Below, piece by piece: positions 1 to 6,070 of a DNA stretch of 9,620 nt. The stretch is from Deltaproteobacteria bacterium. Its GTDB lineage: Bacteria; Desulfobacterota; DSM-4660; Desulfatiglandales; HGW-15. Numbering within the stretch: the first letter of the stretch is position 1; each line of letters begins with the position of its first letter. Location of the stretch: assembly GCA_030671095.1 (NCBI GenBank), contig DAOVAK010000063.1:1-9620 (forward strand), read 5' to 3'. The position numbers and the translations under genes are program-made. Below the pieces are notes generated by a model. The model made no database searches. It was given only the letters and a program-made list of their open reading frames with translations, and was not told the origin of the DNA.

Positions 1-2153
1 AAATTAGGGGCACGCAACGAGTAACCGACCCTAACCCGGAAGAAAAGTACCAAGCTTTAGAGCGATATAGCCGCAACCTCACCGATCTTGCCCGGCAGGG
101 AAAGCTGGACCCGGTGATAGGGCGAGATGATGAAATCCGAAGAATCATCCAGGTGCTCTCCCGCCGAAAAAAAAATAATCCGGTAATCATCGGAGAACCG
201 GGAGTTGGCAAGACCGCCATTGTGGAGGGTTTAGCCCAGAGAATTGTCAAAGGAGATATACCTGAAAGTCTGAAGAACAAAAGGGTGGTAGCTCTTGATA
301 TGGGATCCCTAATCGCGGGCACAAAGTACCGGGGAGAATTTGAGGATCGGCTCAAAGCGCTCCTAAAAGAGATCACTGATGCCCAAGGGGAAATCGTTCT
401 CTTCATCGATGAAATGCATACGCTCGTGGGAGCAGGTGCTGCCGAGGGGGCGGTAGATGCCTCCAATATGCTGAAGCCTGCCTTGGCCCGCGGTGAACTG
501 AGATGCGTGGGGGCTACCACCATCAAAGAGTATAGAAAACACATTGAGAAGGACGCGGCCTTAGAGAGACGATTTCAACCAGTCATGGTGGAGGAGCCCA
601 CTGTGGAGGATACGATTTCTATCTTAAGAGGCCTGAAAGAGAAGTATGAAGTTCATCATGGTGTGCGCATCAAGGATTCAGCCCTCGTGGCCGCGGCCAC
701 GCTTTCTCACCGATATATCACAGACCGGTTTCTGCCTGATAAGGCCATTGACCTTATCGATGAGGCCACATCCAGACTGAGGATAGAGATTGATAGCATG
801 CCCGCTGAGATCGACGACATCCAGAGAAAGATGACGCAGCTCGAGATCGAGAAGGAGGCCTTGAAAAAAGAGAAAGATCAAGCCTCCAGAGACAGACTCG
901 AAAAGATCGAAAAAGAATTGTCAGAGCTCAAGGCCGTCATGGAGGAGATGAGCACTCACTGGAAAAAGGAAAAGGAGACCATCTCCAAGATCCGGGAGAT
1001 CAAGGAGAAGCTGGAATCCACCAAGTCAGAGGCCCAGATGGCGGAGCGCCAGGGAGATCTGTCAAGGGCAGCTGAATTGAAATATGGCACACTCACTGAA
1101 CTGGAAAAGAATCTGGAAGAAGAGAATAAGCAATTAGCAGATCTCCAATCGGACCAAAAAATGCTCAAGGAAGAAGTGGATAGTGAGGATATCGCTGAAG
1201 TGGTTGCCAAGTGGACTGGCATACCCGTATCAAAGTTGATGGAGGGTGAAAAGGAGAAGCTCTTGCACATGGAGGAAAAATTGGAGGAGCGTGTTGTGGG
1301 CCAGCAAAAGGCGATCGTAGCCGTGGCCAACGCCGTACGGCGCGCCCGTTCGGGTCTTCAGGACCTAAATCGACCCATCGGTTCGTTCATATTCATGGGG
1401 CCGACAGGTGTGGGGAAAACTGAACTTGCGCGGGCGCTGGCTGAGTTCCTCTTTGATGATGAACAATATATGGTTCGTATTGATATGTCCGAGTATATGG
1501 AAAGGCACTCGGTGGCAAGACTAATCGGGGCTCCTCCTGGATATGTGGGATATGATGAGGGAGGCTATCTGACCGAGGCGGTAAGAAGACATCCTTACTC
1601 CGTGGTTCTTTTTGATGAGATTGAAAAGGCGCATCCTGATGTCTTTAATGCACTCCTGCAAATACTGGATGACGGCCGAATGACTGACGGGAAGGGTCGC
1701 ACGGTCGATTTTAAGAACACCGTGTTGATCATGACGTCCAATGTGGGATCTCAGTGGATACAAGAATTGGCTGGAAAAGATGAGGCTGAAATCGAAGGAA
1801 GAGTCATGGACGCCTTGAGGAGCACCTTTAGGCCTGAATTCTTGAACCGCATTGATGAAATCATCACCTTCAACTCCCTTGGCCCTGAAGAGATTAAGAA
1901 GATTGTGAGCATCCAGATGGGGCTATTAAGCAAGCGCCTTGAAGACAGCAAGATCGCCCTGGAGCTATCAGATAACGCCAAAGCGTTTTTGGCAAATACT
2001 GGTTTTGATCCGGTTTATGGCGCCAGACCTCTTAAAAGGACGATCCAACATCTGATCCAAGACCCGCTTGCGATGAAATTACTCGATGGAAGCATAAAAC
2101 AAGGGGATCATGTGAAGGTGACTACGGAGGATGGGAAATTAGTCTTCAAATAG
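1..2153 (+). CDS. clpB: ATP-dependent disaggregase ClpB (5' end missing)
   Basis: ClpB is a Hsp100 AAA+ unfoldase. As a cytosolic hexamer working with DnaK/DnaJ/GrpE, it threads aggregated proteins through its central pore. The reading frame is open from base 3 and has no start codon in the window. The first visible residues match the linker just before NBD1, so I estimate that about 145 residues (the N-domain) lie upstream; the GTG at 114 is an internal Val codon. NBD1 shows Walker A GEPGVGKT (192-215), Walker B with [14 protein letters not shown], and the pore-loop region with KYRGEF. The long charged coiled-coil middle domain (about 790-1190) distinguishes ClpB from ClpA and ClpC. NBD2 shows Walker A GPTGVGKT (1398-1421), pore motif GYVGYDEGG, Walker [15 protein letters not shown], the [10 protein letters not shown] block and sensor 2 GARPLKR. 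The visible part has no frameshift or lost catalytic residue. It converges on the next gene with an 8-bp gap and no visible terminator. Confidence 0.98.
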   Translation, partial: IRGTQRVTDPNPEEKYQALERYSRNLTDLARQGKLDPVIGRDDEIRRIIQVLSRRKKNNPVIIGEPGVGKTAIVEGLAQRIVKGDIPESLKNKRVVALDMGSLIAGTKYRGEFEDRLKALLKEITDAQGEIVLFIDEMHTLVGAGAAEGAVDASNMLKPALARGELRCVGATTIKEYRKHIEKDAALERRFQPVMVEEPTVEDTISILRGLKEKYEVHHGVRIKDSALVAAATLSHRYITDRFLPDKAIDLIDEATSRLRIEIDSMPAEIDDIQRKMTQLEIEKEALKKEKDQASRDRLEKIEKELSELKAVMEEMSTHWKKEKETISKIREIKEKLESTKSEAQMAERQGDLSRAAELKYGTLTELEKNLEEENKQLADLQSDQKMLKEEVDSEDIAEVVAKWTGIPVSKLMEGEKEKLLHMEEKLEERVVGQQKAIVAVANAVRRARSGLQDLNRPIGSFIFMGPTGVGKTELARALAEFLFDDEQYMVRIDMSEYMERHSVARLIGAPPGYVGYDEGGYLTEAVRRHPYSVVLFDEIEKAHPDVFNALLQILDDGRMTDGKGRTVDFKNTVLIMTSNVGSQWIQELAGKDEAEIEGRVMDALRSTFRPEFLNRIDEIITFNSLGPEEIKKIVSIQMGLLSKRLEDSKIALELSDNAKAFLANTGFDPVYGARPLKRTIQHLIQDPLAMKLLDGSIKQGDHVKVTTEDGKLVFK

Positions 2154-2161
2154 TCAACTCT

Positions 2162-2521
2162 TTATTCCCGTTTCCCTGTTTCCTGGTTAATCTTTTCTTT
2201 CAACTTGGGGGAATATTGGAATCTAACAATTCTGCGGGATTTCAAGATGATCGGGTCCCCTGTTTGTGGATTCCTTCCCTTCCTCGCCCATTTGAATTTG
2301 ACCTGAAACTTGCCAAAACCTGAAATACCCACCTGCTCGCCTCTCTCAAGAATTTTTTTCATGATTTCGAACAGGGCGTCAACCAGATTTGTGGCCCGCC
2401 TCCTCGTCAAAACCGTATAGTCAAGTTCCGGAAACAGGAGTTGCTGGTCCTCTTTCCTCGGCTTTTTCAGGCGGATTATACCCATTAGACTCTTTGCCAG
2501 ATCCGCCTTGGTCAAAGTCAT
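2162..2521 (-). CDS. ihfA: HU/IHF-family DNA-bending protein, IHF-alpha-like, with an N-terminal insertion
   Basis: This is a nucleoid-associated DNA-bending protein of 119 residues. The start MTLTKADL, the saddle motif GEQVGISGFGKF (about 61-72) and the beta-arm tip GRNPQTGDP (82-90, with the intercalating Pro) are typical of the IHF-alpha branch. IHF partners bend DNA in recombination, replication and sigma-54 transcription; no IHF-beta gene is in the window. The ATG at 2521 was chosen because AGGGAGG lies 6 bases upstream. The open frame extends upstream to 2878, but that extension runs through GC-rich repeats and has no homology. The oddity is about 20 extra residues (roughly 19-38, with KKPRKEDQQLLFPEL) between helix 1 and helix 2. 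E. coli IHF-alpha has 99 residues and only a short turn there. Family membership is near certain. The alpha assignment is probable, and a solo HU-like role is possible. Confidence 0.9.
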   Translation of the reverse strand: MTLTKADLAKSLMGIIRLKKPRKEDQQLLFPELDYTVLTRRRATNLVDALFEIMKKILERGEQVGISGFGKFQVKFKWARKGRNPQTGDPIILKSRRIVRFQYSPKLKEKINQETGKRE

Positions 2522-2555
2522 AACAGGCCTCCCTATTAGAAGGAAAATGGAGCCC

Positions 2556-2815
2556 GCAAGGGGGCGATCAGTCAGGATGCCCCCCGCCAACCAGAGGTGC
2601 GTTAGTGAAGCTCCCCGCACCAGGGTGCGGGGCATCTGTGGCGAAGCCAAGCGGAACTGCGCCGAAGCGTAGCACCCGCCTTCGCCACCCCGGCTACGCC
2701 GTGGAGAGAGGCTACGGCGCGGTCGCCTTGCACTTCCTCCCCGCGGCCCCATCGAGACGGGATCTCCGCTTTGTTTCGACAAGCCGCGGGGCATCCGCGC
2801 GAAGGCGAGTGAAAA
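2556..2815. repeat. GC-rich block of palindromic elements in the 407-bp spacer
   Basis: The spacer between the divergent IHF-like and RNase Z-like genes holds no credible gene. Both strands are open for long stretches, but the translations are low-complexity and rich in Arg, Pro and Ala. Instead it is a series of inverted repeats. CCCCGCAC/GTGCGGGG (2613-2632) has a 4-base loop. TGGCGAAG/CTTCGCCA (2639-2646 with 2680-2687) follows. CGCCGT/ACGGCG lies at 2697-2702 with 2714-2719. CCCCGCGGC/GCCGCGGGG (2739-2747 with 2783-2791) has a 35-base loop. The first and last share outer ends, starting CTCCCCGC and ending GCGGGGCATC, so they look like members of one repeat family. GC content is visibly higher than in the flanking AT-rich sequence. 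This resembles REP-like or miniature-element debris; the exact class is unknown. Confidence 0.65.
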
Positions 2816-2845
2816 TAGTCCCTGATTTTCATTAGTTATTGGCAA

Positions 2846-2874
2846 ACCATGACACATCTGATAGGGTTTGTCAA
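2846..2874 (-). promoter_or_regulatory. Possible promoter for the IHF-like gene
   Basis: On the minus strand a perfect TTGACA (2874-2869) is followed after 17 bases by CATGGT, a poor -10 box with 3 of 6 matches. An inverted repeat CAAACC/GGTTTG (2843-2848 with 2865-2870) overlaps it and could be an operator. If real, it would give the IHF-like mRNA a leader of more than 300 bases running through the GC-rich hairpin block. This is weak evidence. Confidence 0.22.
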
Positions 2875-2928
2875 TCATTCAGACCTCGGTAAAATCAGTT
2901 TACTAAGATCGAATATGTTTGGATTCCA

Positions 2929-3939
2929 ATGCGCCCATCTTTCCAGCCCAGACTAATTAACGATCCCTTTTCCGACCCGGGGCTATACATTCCTTTTCTT
3001 TACGAAAAGAGGGCGCTGATGTTTGATTTTGGCGAGCTACATTGCCTTTCACCAAGGGATCTGCTCAAAATCACTCATGTCTTTGTGACCCACACACACA
3101 TGGATCATTTCATCGGGTTTGACACTCTGCTGCGGATTTTCCTGGGTCGAGAAAAGGAGCTCCATATTTTTGGACCATCCGGGTTTTTTGCCCACGTGGA
3201 AGGAAAACTGGCAGGCTATACCTGGAATCTGGTCAATGAATATCAGACCAATTTCACGCTTAGAGTCACAGAGGTGTATCCGGAGAAAACCTTAACGAGA
3301 ATGTACGTCTGTAAGGATCGTTTCGAACCCCAAAGGCAACAGATTAGAGAACCCTTTTCAGGCATCCTCTGGAAAGAGCCCTCCTTCTACGTGGAGGCCG
3401 CAATACTTGACCATCGAATTCCCTGTCTGGGTCTATCACTGGTGGAGAACTTTTATGTGAATATCATCAAAGAGGGACTAAAGGAGTTGGGCCTTCCGGT
3501 GGGGCCATGGCTAAATCGATTCAAGAAGGCCCTTTATGAAAAAAAGGATCCAAGTGATGAATTCCATGTGACCTGGAAGGAGGGGGGAACCGTCATCAAC
3601 GAAAGGCGTTTTGTTCTAGGTGAGTTGGCCAATAAAATCGCCACAATATCTCCTGGCCGAAAAGTAGCTTACATTACAGACATAATTGGGAGCCCAGAGA
3701 ACTATGAAAAGGTCATAAACCTGGCGAATCAGGCGGATTATCTTTTTATTGAGGCCGCTTTCCTGGATCGCGATAAGGAGATAGCCCGGGGGAAGTACCA
3801 CCTCACGGCAAGAGAAGCGGGCGAACTGGCAAGAATGTCAGAGGTGAAACATTACACCCTCTTTCATTTCTCCCCACGCTACACTCACATGGCCGAAGAA
3901 ATAGAAAAGGAGGCCAGGGAGGCAGCAAAGAAGGAGTGA
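2929..3939 (+). CDS. MBL-fold metallo-hydrolase, ribonuclease Z-like
   Basis: This 336-residue metallo-beta-lactamase-fold hydrolase belongs to the RNase Z (ElaC/tRNase Z-like) branch. Its motifs in order are FDFGEL (32-37), HTHMDH (55-60, the HxHxDH dinuclear-zinc signature), FGPSG (81-85), a DH pair at 161-162, YITD (248-251, metal-bridging Asp) and YHLTAREAGELA (290-301, with the RNase Z-type His-x3-Arg/Glu region). HFSPRY (313-318) supplies the last metal His. All expected metal ligands are present, so an active enzyme is likely. Canonical RNase Z matures tRNA 3' ends. This protein differs in the HxHxDH surroundings and has a longer central region (about 105-230) than ElaC, so the substrate is uncertain and I give no symbol. 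The ATG at 2929 fits the family's N-terminus, but no clear Shine-Dalgarno sequence precedes it. It is flanked upstream by the GC-rich block and downstream by an octamer array. Confidence 0.9.
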   Translation: MRPSFQPRLINDPFSDPGLYIPFLYEKRALMFDFGELHCLSPRDLLKITHVFVTHTHMDHFIGFDTLLRIFLGREKELHIFGPSGFFAHVEGKLAGYTWNLVNEYQTNFTLRVTEVYPEKTLTRMYVCKDRFEPQRQQIREPFSGILWKEPSFYVEAAILDHRIPCLGLSLVENFYVNIIKEGLKELGLPVGPWLNRFKKALYEKKDPSDEFHVTWKEGGTVINERRFVLGELANKIATISPGRKVAYITDIIGSPENYEKVINLANQADYLFIEAAFLDRDKEIARGKYHLTAREAGELARMSEVKHYTLFHFSPRYTHMAEEIEKEAREAAKKE

Positions 3940-3944
3940 AGACT

Positions 3945-4080
3945 GGAGTAATGGAGTGTTGGAGTACTGGAGTGAAGGAATTATAAAGGGAAAAGGAGTT
4001 CTACCGCTTTTTGGCACCAATACTCCATTACTCCAAGATGGGCGGGCCAACACTCCACTACTCCACTACTCCATTACTCC
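3945..4080. repeat. Inverted pair of octameric tandem repeats between convergent genes
   Basis: Just after the RNase Z-like gene, GGAGT occurs at 3945, 3953, 3961 and 3969, then GGAAT at 3977, exactly 8 bases apart. The complementary ACTCC occurs at 4022, 4030, 4052, 4060, 4068 and 4076, again with period 8 except for a 15-base GC-rich interruption (4035-4049, containing GGGCGGGCC). The two arms are near reverse complements, so transcripts from either side could form a long imperfect hairpin. This position suits a bidirectional terminator or an insulating structure for the two converging genes, but there is no U-tract. The function is inferred; the repeat itself is directly visible. Confidence 0.85.
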
Positions 4081-4087
4081 CTGAGAC

Positions 4088-4861
4088 CTAATCATTTAAC
4101 GCTTCTACCATCGCTTCATGAATGTGGGGATTGGCTGCCACAATGCTCTTCAGATGCGGTGTGAAAGGATCACCTTCGTAGGTCGTTACTTTGCCGCCTG
4201 CCTCTGAAACGATGATGGCACCCGCCGCTGTGTCCCAAGGTTTGAGCCTTTCTTCCCAGAAACCATCAAACATGCCTGCCGCAACATAGCAAAGATCAAT
4301 GACCGCAGATCCCGGTCTACGAACACCCTGAGCGCGGACGAGCATTTTTTTGAATAGCTCCATAACCCTCTGTGGGTTCTCATGAACATCGTATGGGAAT
4401 CCTGTGACGAGGAGGGAGTCTTGGAGGGTCTTGGTCTGGGAAACCCTGATCGGTTTTTTGTTAAGAAATGCTCCCATCCCCTTTACCGCCTCAAATTCTT
4501 CATTAGTGTAAGGGCTATTGGCCACACCGAGGACGAGCTCTCTTTCTACCTCAAGGGCTATGGATATGGCAAATACGGGAAAGCGATGGGTAAAATTGGT
4601 GGTTCCGTCCAGAGGATCCACTATCCACATCCTGTCGGAAAGGTGATTGAACTCTCCAGCCTCTTCAGTAAGGATACGATCCTGAGGGAAATGCCGGGTG
4701 ATGATATCAAGGATGATCTTCTCCGATTGAAGATCCGCCTCTGTGACCAGATCTATCTCCCCCTTTTTTTCTATTTGCCTTACTTGACCGAACAGACGGC
4801 TTAGAATTTTTCCTGCCTCTCCGGCAGCTTGGCGAGCAACTTGGATTTCTTTTTCCCACAT
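4088..4861 (-). CDS. suhB: Inositol-1-monophosphatase family protein (SuhB-like)
   Basis: This is a Mg2+-dependent phosphatase of the inositol monophosphatase/FBPase superfamily, 257 residues long. In bacteria such proteins hydrolyse inositol-1-phosphate and related sugar phosphates, and SuhB also takes part in rRNA antitermination complexes. Visible motifs are DLVTEAD (37-43), the metal ligand Glu in LTEEAGE (64-70), the signature WIVDPLDGTTNF (79-90, with metal Asp82 and Asp85) and KPWDTAAG (207-214, with metal Asp210). All metal ligands are intact, and the length matches the family. The ATG at 4861 was chosen because GAGGT lies 8 bases upstream and MWEKEIQVAR fits family N-termini. An upstream in-frame extension to 4978 runs through a palindromic repeat and is rejected. 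A TATTAT -10-like box lies on the minus strand at 4886-4881, but no good -35 box accompanies it. The physiological substrate cannot be read from the sequence. Confidence 0.94.
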   Translation of the reverse strand: MWEKEIQVARQAAGEAGKILSRLFGQVRQIEKKGEIDLVTEADLQSEKIILDIITRHFPQDRILTEEAGEFNHLSDRMWIVDPLDGTTNFTHRFPVFAISIALEVERELVLGVANSPYTNEEFEAVKGMGAFLNKKPIRVSQTKTLQDSLLVTGFPYDVHENPQRVMELFKKMLVRAQGVRRPGSAVIDLCYVAAGMFDGFWEERLKPWDTAAGAIIVSEAGGKVTTYEGDPFTPHLKSIVAANPHIHEAMVEALND

Positions 4862-4898
4862 AGTGCAAACCTCTATTGTTATAATACGAAACCTACTC

Positions 4899-4920
4899 CC
4901 CCTCTCGAATGGGAGAGGGG
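4899..4920. repeat. Short palindrome CCCCTCTC/GAGAGGGG
   Basis: An 8-bp perfect stem (4899-4906 with 4913-4920) with a 6-base loop lies just upstream of suhB. Read on the minus strand it encodes the spurious peptide SPLPFERG. Similar peptides from intergenic palindromes are a familiar annotation artefact in many bacteria, which suggests a dispersed repeat rather than a coding extension. A regulatory role on the suhB leader is possible but unsupported. Confidence 0.55.
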
Positions 4921-4971
4921 AAATGGGCGATTGGTTCGATTTGCGAGCTTCTTTAGCATATTTAATACTGC

Positions 4972-5000
4972 TTGACAATGCTATCTTTCGCTGCTAATTA
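4972..5000 (+). promoter_or_regulatory. Candidate sigma-70 promoter for the rpsF gene cluster
   Basis: A perfect -35 hexamer TTGACA (4972-4977) is followed after 17 bases by AT-rich TAATTA (4995-5000). An alternative -10, GCTAAT (4993-4998), keeps the final TAAT but has a short 15-base spacer. Neither -10 is strong. The position, about 150 bases upstream of rpsF in a divergent intergenic region, is right for the cluster's main promoter. Confidence 0.42.
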
Positions 5001-5015
5001 AACGGGGTTTAATTA
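4995..5015. promoter_or_regulatory. Perfect AT-rich inverted repeat overlapping the candidate -10
   Basis: TAATTAAAC (4995-5003) and GTTTAATTA (5007-5015) form a perfect 9-bp inverted repeat around GGG. It starts at the candidate -10 box and extends into the probable transcription start region, where a repressor operator often sits. It could instead be the base of a leader hairpin. No known operator consensus was recognised. Confidence 0.45.
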
Positions 5016-5064
5016 AATTCTCTCCTTGTTCCGCTTGCCTGTCAAAGGGAGCTTTGGCCAGAGA

Positions 5065-5097
5065 GCCTCCGGCTCGTAGAGCCTACGCCTCGGAGAG
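5065..5097 (-). repeat. Dispersed 33-bp palindromic element, copy A
   Basis: Read on the minus strand, this copy matches 7256-7288 at 32 of 33 positions. The core GGCTC-TAC-GAGCC folds into a 5-bp hairpin, and flanking CTCCG/CGGAG can pair outside it. It lies in the rpsF leader, between the candidate promoter and the ribosome binding site, so it is probably transcribed. Confidence 0.8.
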
Positions 5098-5108
5098 CGG
5101 GACCGAAA

Positions 5109-5122
5109 CTGTTTTCGAACAG
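5109..5122 (+). promoter_or_regulatory. Small UUCG-loop hairpin in the rpsF leader
   Basis: CTGTT-TTCG-AACAG forms a 5-bp stem with a UUCG tetraloop 13 bases before the rpsF Shine-Dalgarno AAGGAG (5135-5140). An ACCG sits just 5' at 5102-5105. Many bacteria control rpsF through S6:S18 binding to a leader structure that exposes CCG. This could be a reduced form of that element, but the match is only suggestive, and an alternative pairing CGAAA/TTTCG competes. Confidence 0.25.
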
Positions 5123-5148
5123 GGAGAAGACCATAAGGAGAACAGACG

Positions 5149-5589
5149 ATGAAACACTATGAAACGCTTTATATCGTCAACCCAGAGTTGGACGATGAGA
5201 ATCTCAAGGCGGTCGTCGACAAATTCAGGGACCTGATTGAGAAGGAAAAGGGTGTTATTGTCAAGCTTGAGGAGTGGGGCAAACAAAGACTCGCCTATCT
5301 GGTAAAGAAGTTTGATCAAGGGTCCTATGTCCTCATGGACTACTGTGTCGGACCTGGCATTACGGCTGAACTTGAGCGGGACCTCAAGCTAGATGATAGG
5401 ATCCTGAAGTACCAGACCGTGAAACTGGCGGACGATGTGGAGCCTCAGGCGTTGGTACAGAAAGAAGAGGAGGTAAAGAAAGAGACTGCCCCGACGGAAG
5501 ATCAGGCCCAAGAGGAAGAAGAGACAGCCCAAGAGGAAAAAATAGAATCGGATACATCGGATAAAGAGGTGAACAATGGCATACAATAG
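5149..5589 (+). CDS. rpsF: 30S ribosomal protein S6
   Basis: S6 binds S18 and the central domain of 16S rRNA on the 30S platform. The protein has 146 residues. It opens with the family hallmark [14 protein letters not shown], continues with [25 protein letters not shown] (about 41-65) and has the [17 protein letters not shown] block (77-93). The S6 fold ends near residue 96. The remaining 50 residues form a tail dominated by Glu, Gln and Lys, which is probably disordered; E. coli S6 is about 131-135 residues with a short Glu-rich end. Start evidence is strong: AAGGAG lies 8 bases before the ATG. The last 14 bases overlap the start of rpsR, indicating translational coupling of the two binding partners. 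A TTGACA promoter candidate, a 9-bp inverted repeat and a dispersed palindrome lie upstream. Confidence 0.98.
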   Translation: MKHYETLYIVNPELDDENLKAVVDKFRDLIEKEKGVIVKLEEWGKQRLAYLVKKFDQGSYVLMDYCVGPGITAELERDLKLDDRILKYQTVKLADDVEPQALVQKEEEVKKETAPTEDQAQEEEETAQEEKIESDTSDKEVNNGIQ

Positions 5590-5821
5590 AGGGAGAATGA
5601 CGTATCACAGGAGGAAGGTATGCCGGTTCTGTGCCGATAGTAGCATTGTCATTGACTATAAAGATTCCAGAATGCTGAGGTACTTTACCACTGAACGGGG
5701 CAAGATCGTTCCCCGGAGAATTTCGGGCAACTGTGCTAAGCACCAGAGGATACTGACCGTAGCCATAAAAAGGGCGAGGAATATCGCTCTCCTGCCATTT
5801 ACCACATCCATAATCAGATAA
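5576..5821 (+). CDS. rpsR: 30S ribosomal protein S18
   Basis: S18 is an 81-residue protein that pairs with S6 on the 30S platform near the mRNA exit. Diagnostic blocks are KVCRFCAD (14-21), VIDYKD (25-30), [15 protein letters not shown] (34-48), GNCAKHQR (51-58) and [12 protein letters not shown] (63-74). C16, C19, C53 and H56 make a plausible zinc-binding set, so this is the cysteine-bearing form; many S18 proteins, including E. coli S18, lack these ligands. The ATG at 5576 lies inside the rpsF end in another frame, with GAGGTG just upstream (within rpsF), so translation is probably coupled. A 249-base gap with hairpins and octamer repeats follows before the membrane protein. Confidence 0.98.
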   Translation: MAYNRGRMTYHRRKVCRFCADSSIVIDYKDSRMLRYFTTERGKIVPRRISGNCAKHQRILTVAIKRARNIALLPFTTSIIR

Positions 5822-5930
5822 TGTGGGAACCAGGCTAGAGACACCGCGAATTCAGTTACCGCAATTTCCAAAACTCATAAAGTCGGACAGGAGTCGGCGA
5901 GAGTGCGTTCGTGGAGTCCCAGGGAATGAT

Positions 5931-5978
5931 GCAATACTGACTGGAACAGCGGTAAAAATCATATTTTACCCTTATTGC
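5931..5978 (+). other. Inverted-repeat structure downstream of rpsR
   Basis: An inner stem GGTAAAA/TTTTACC (5951-5957 with 5964-5970, 6-base loop) is enclosed by GCAATA/TATTGC (5931-5936 with 5973-5978). It lies about 110 bases after rpsR. It is AT-rich in the stem and lacks a run of T, so it is not a classical terminator. It could be a processing site or pause site in the transcript. The stretch 5822-5930 before it shows no gene or recognisable element. Confidence 0.35.
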
Positions 5979-5993
5979 TGCTTAAAACCCATT

Positions 5994-6022
5994 ATTCCAA
6001 TATTCCATTGCCCCAACATTCC
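5994..6022. repeat. Octamer array (ATTCC variant)
   Basis: ATTCC occurs at 5994, 6002 and 6018, and a degenerate GCCCC sits at 6010, so four units keep an exact 8-base period. The sequence is a variant of the ACTCC octamer seen at 4022-4080 and 7229-7297. It lies in the spacer between rpsR and the DUF2232 gene. Confidence 0.7.
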
Positions 6023-6029
6023 AATTTGA

Positions 6030-6055
6030 GCGAAGCCCCCGGTCCTGGGCTTCGC
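6030..6055 (+). repeat. 9-bp hairpin before the DUF2232 gene
   Basis: GCGAAGCCC (6030-6038) pairs perfectly with GGGCTTCGC (6047-6055) across an 8-base loop. It ends 15 bases before the ATG at 6071 and a few bases before the AAAAGGG ribosome binding site, so it could affect translation initiation or mRNA decay. The GCGAAGCC/GGCTTCGC word recurs near 2641 and 7921, which suggests a repeat origin. Confidence 0.6.
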
Positions 6056-6070
6056 CAGTTAAAAGGGTGT

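Noticed and set aside
956..1330. Minus-strand open frames inside clpB
   Set aside because: They are shadows of the clpB coding sequence with Ser/Phe-rich translations typical of antisense Glu/Lys codons.
2602..2835. Overlapping open frames on both strands in the GC-rich block
   Set aside because: They arise from stop-poor GC-rich repeats, have no ribosome binding site and resemble no protein family.
2522..2878. N-terminal extension of the IHF-like gene to 2878 (238 residues)
   Set aside because: The extra residues are low-complexity translation of the GC-rich palindromes. A strong ribosome binding site and the exact family N-terminus support the ATG at 2521.
4862..4978. Upstream extension of the suhB start to 4978
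   Set aside because: It is translated through the CCCCTCTC/GAGAGGGG palindrome, giving the artefact SPLPFERG. The ATG at 4861 has GAGGT upstream and fits the family.
5823..6029. Small plus-strand frame after rpsR (68 residues)
   Set aside because: Its C-terminal part is octamer-repeat translation, it has no Shine-Dalgarno sequence and it has no recognisable similarity.
5975..6070. Upstream extension of the DUF2232 gene to 5975
   Set aside because: The peptide HYSNIPLPQHSN comes from the ATTCC octamers, followed by a hairpin. The ATG at 6071 has an adjacent AAAAGGG.
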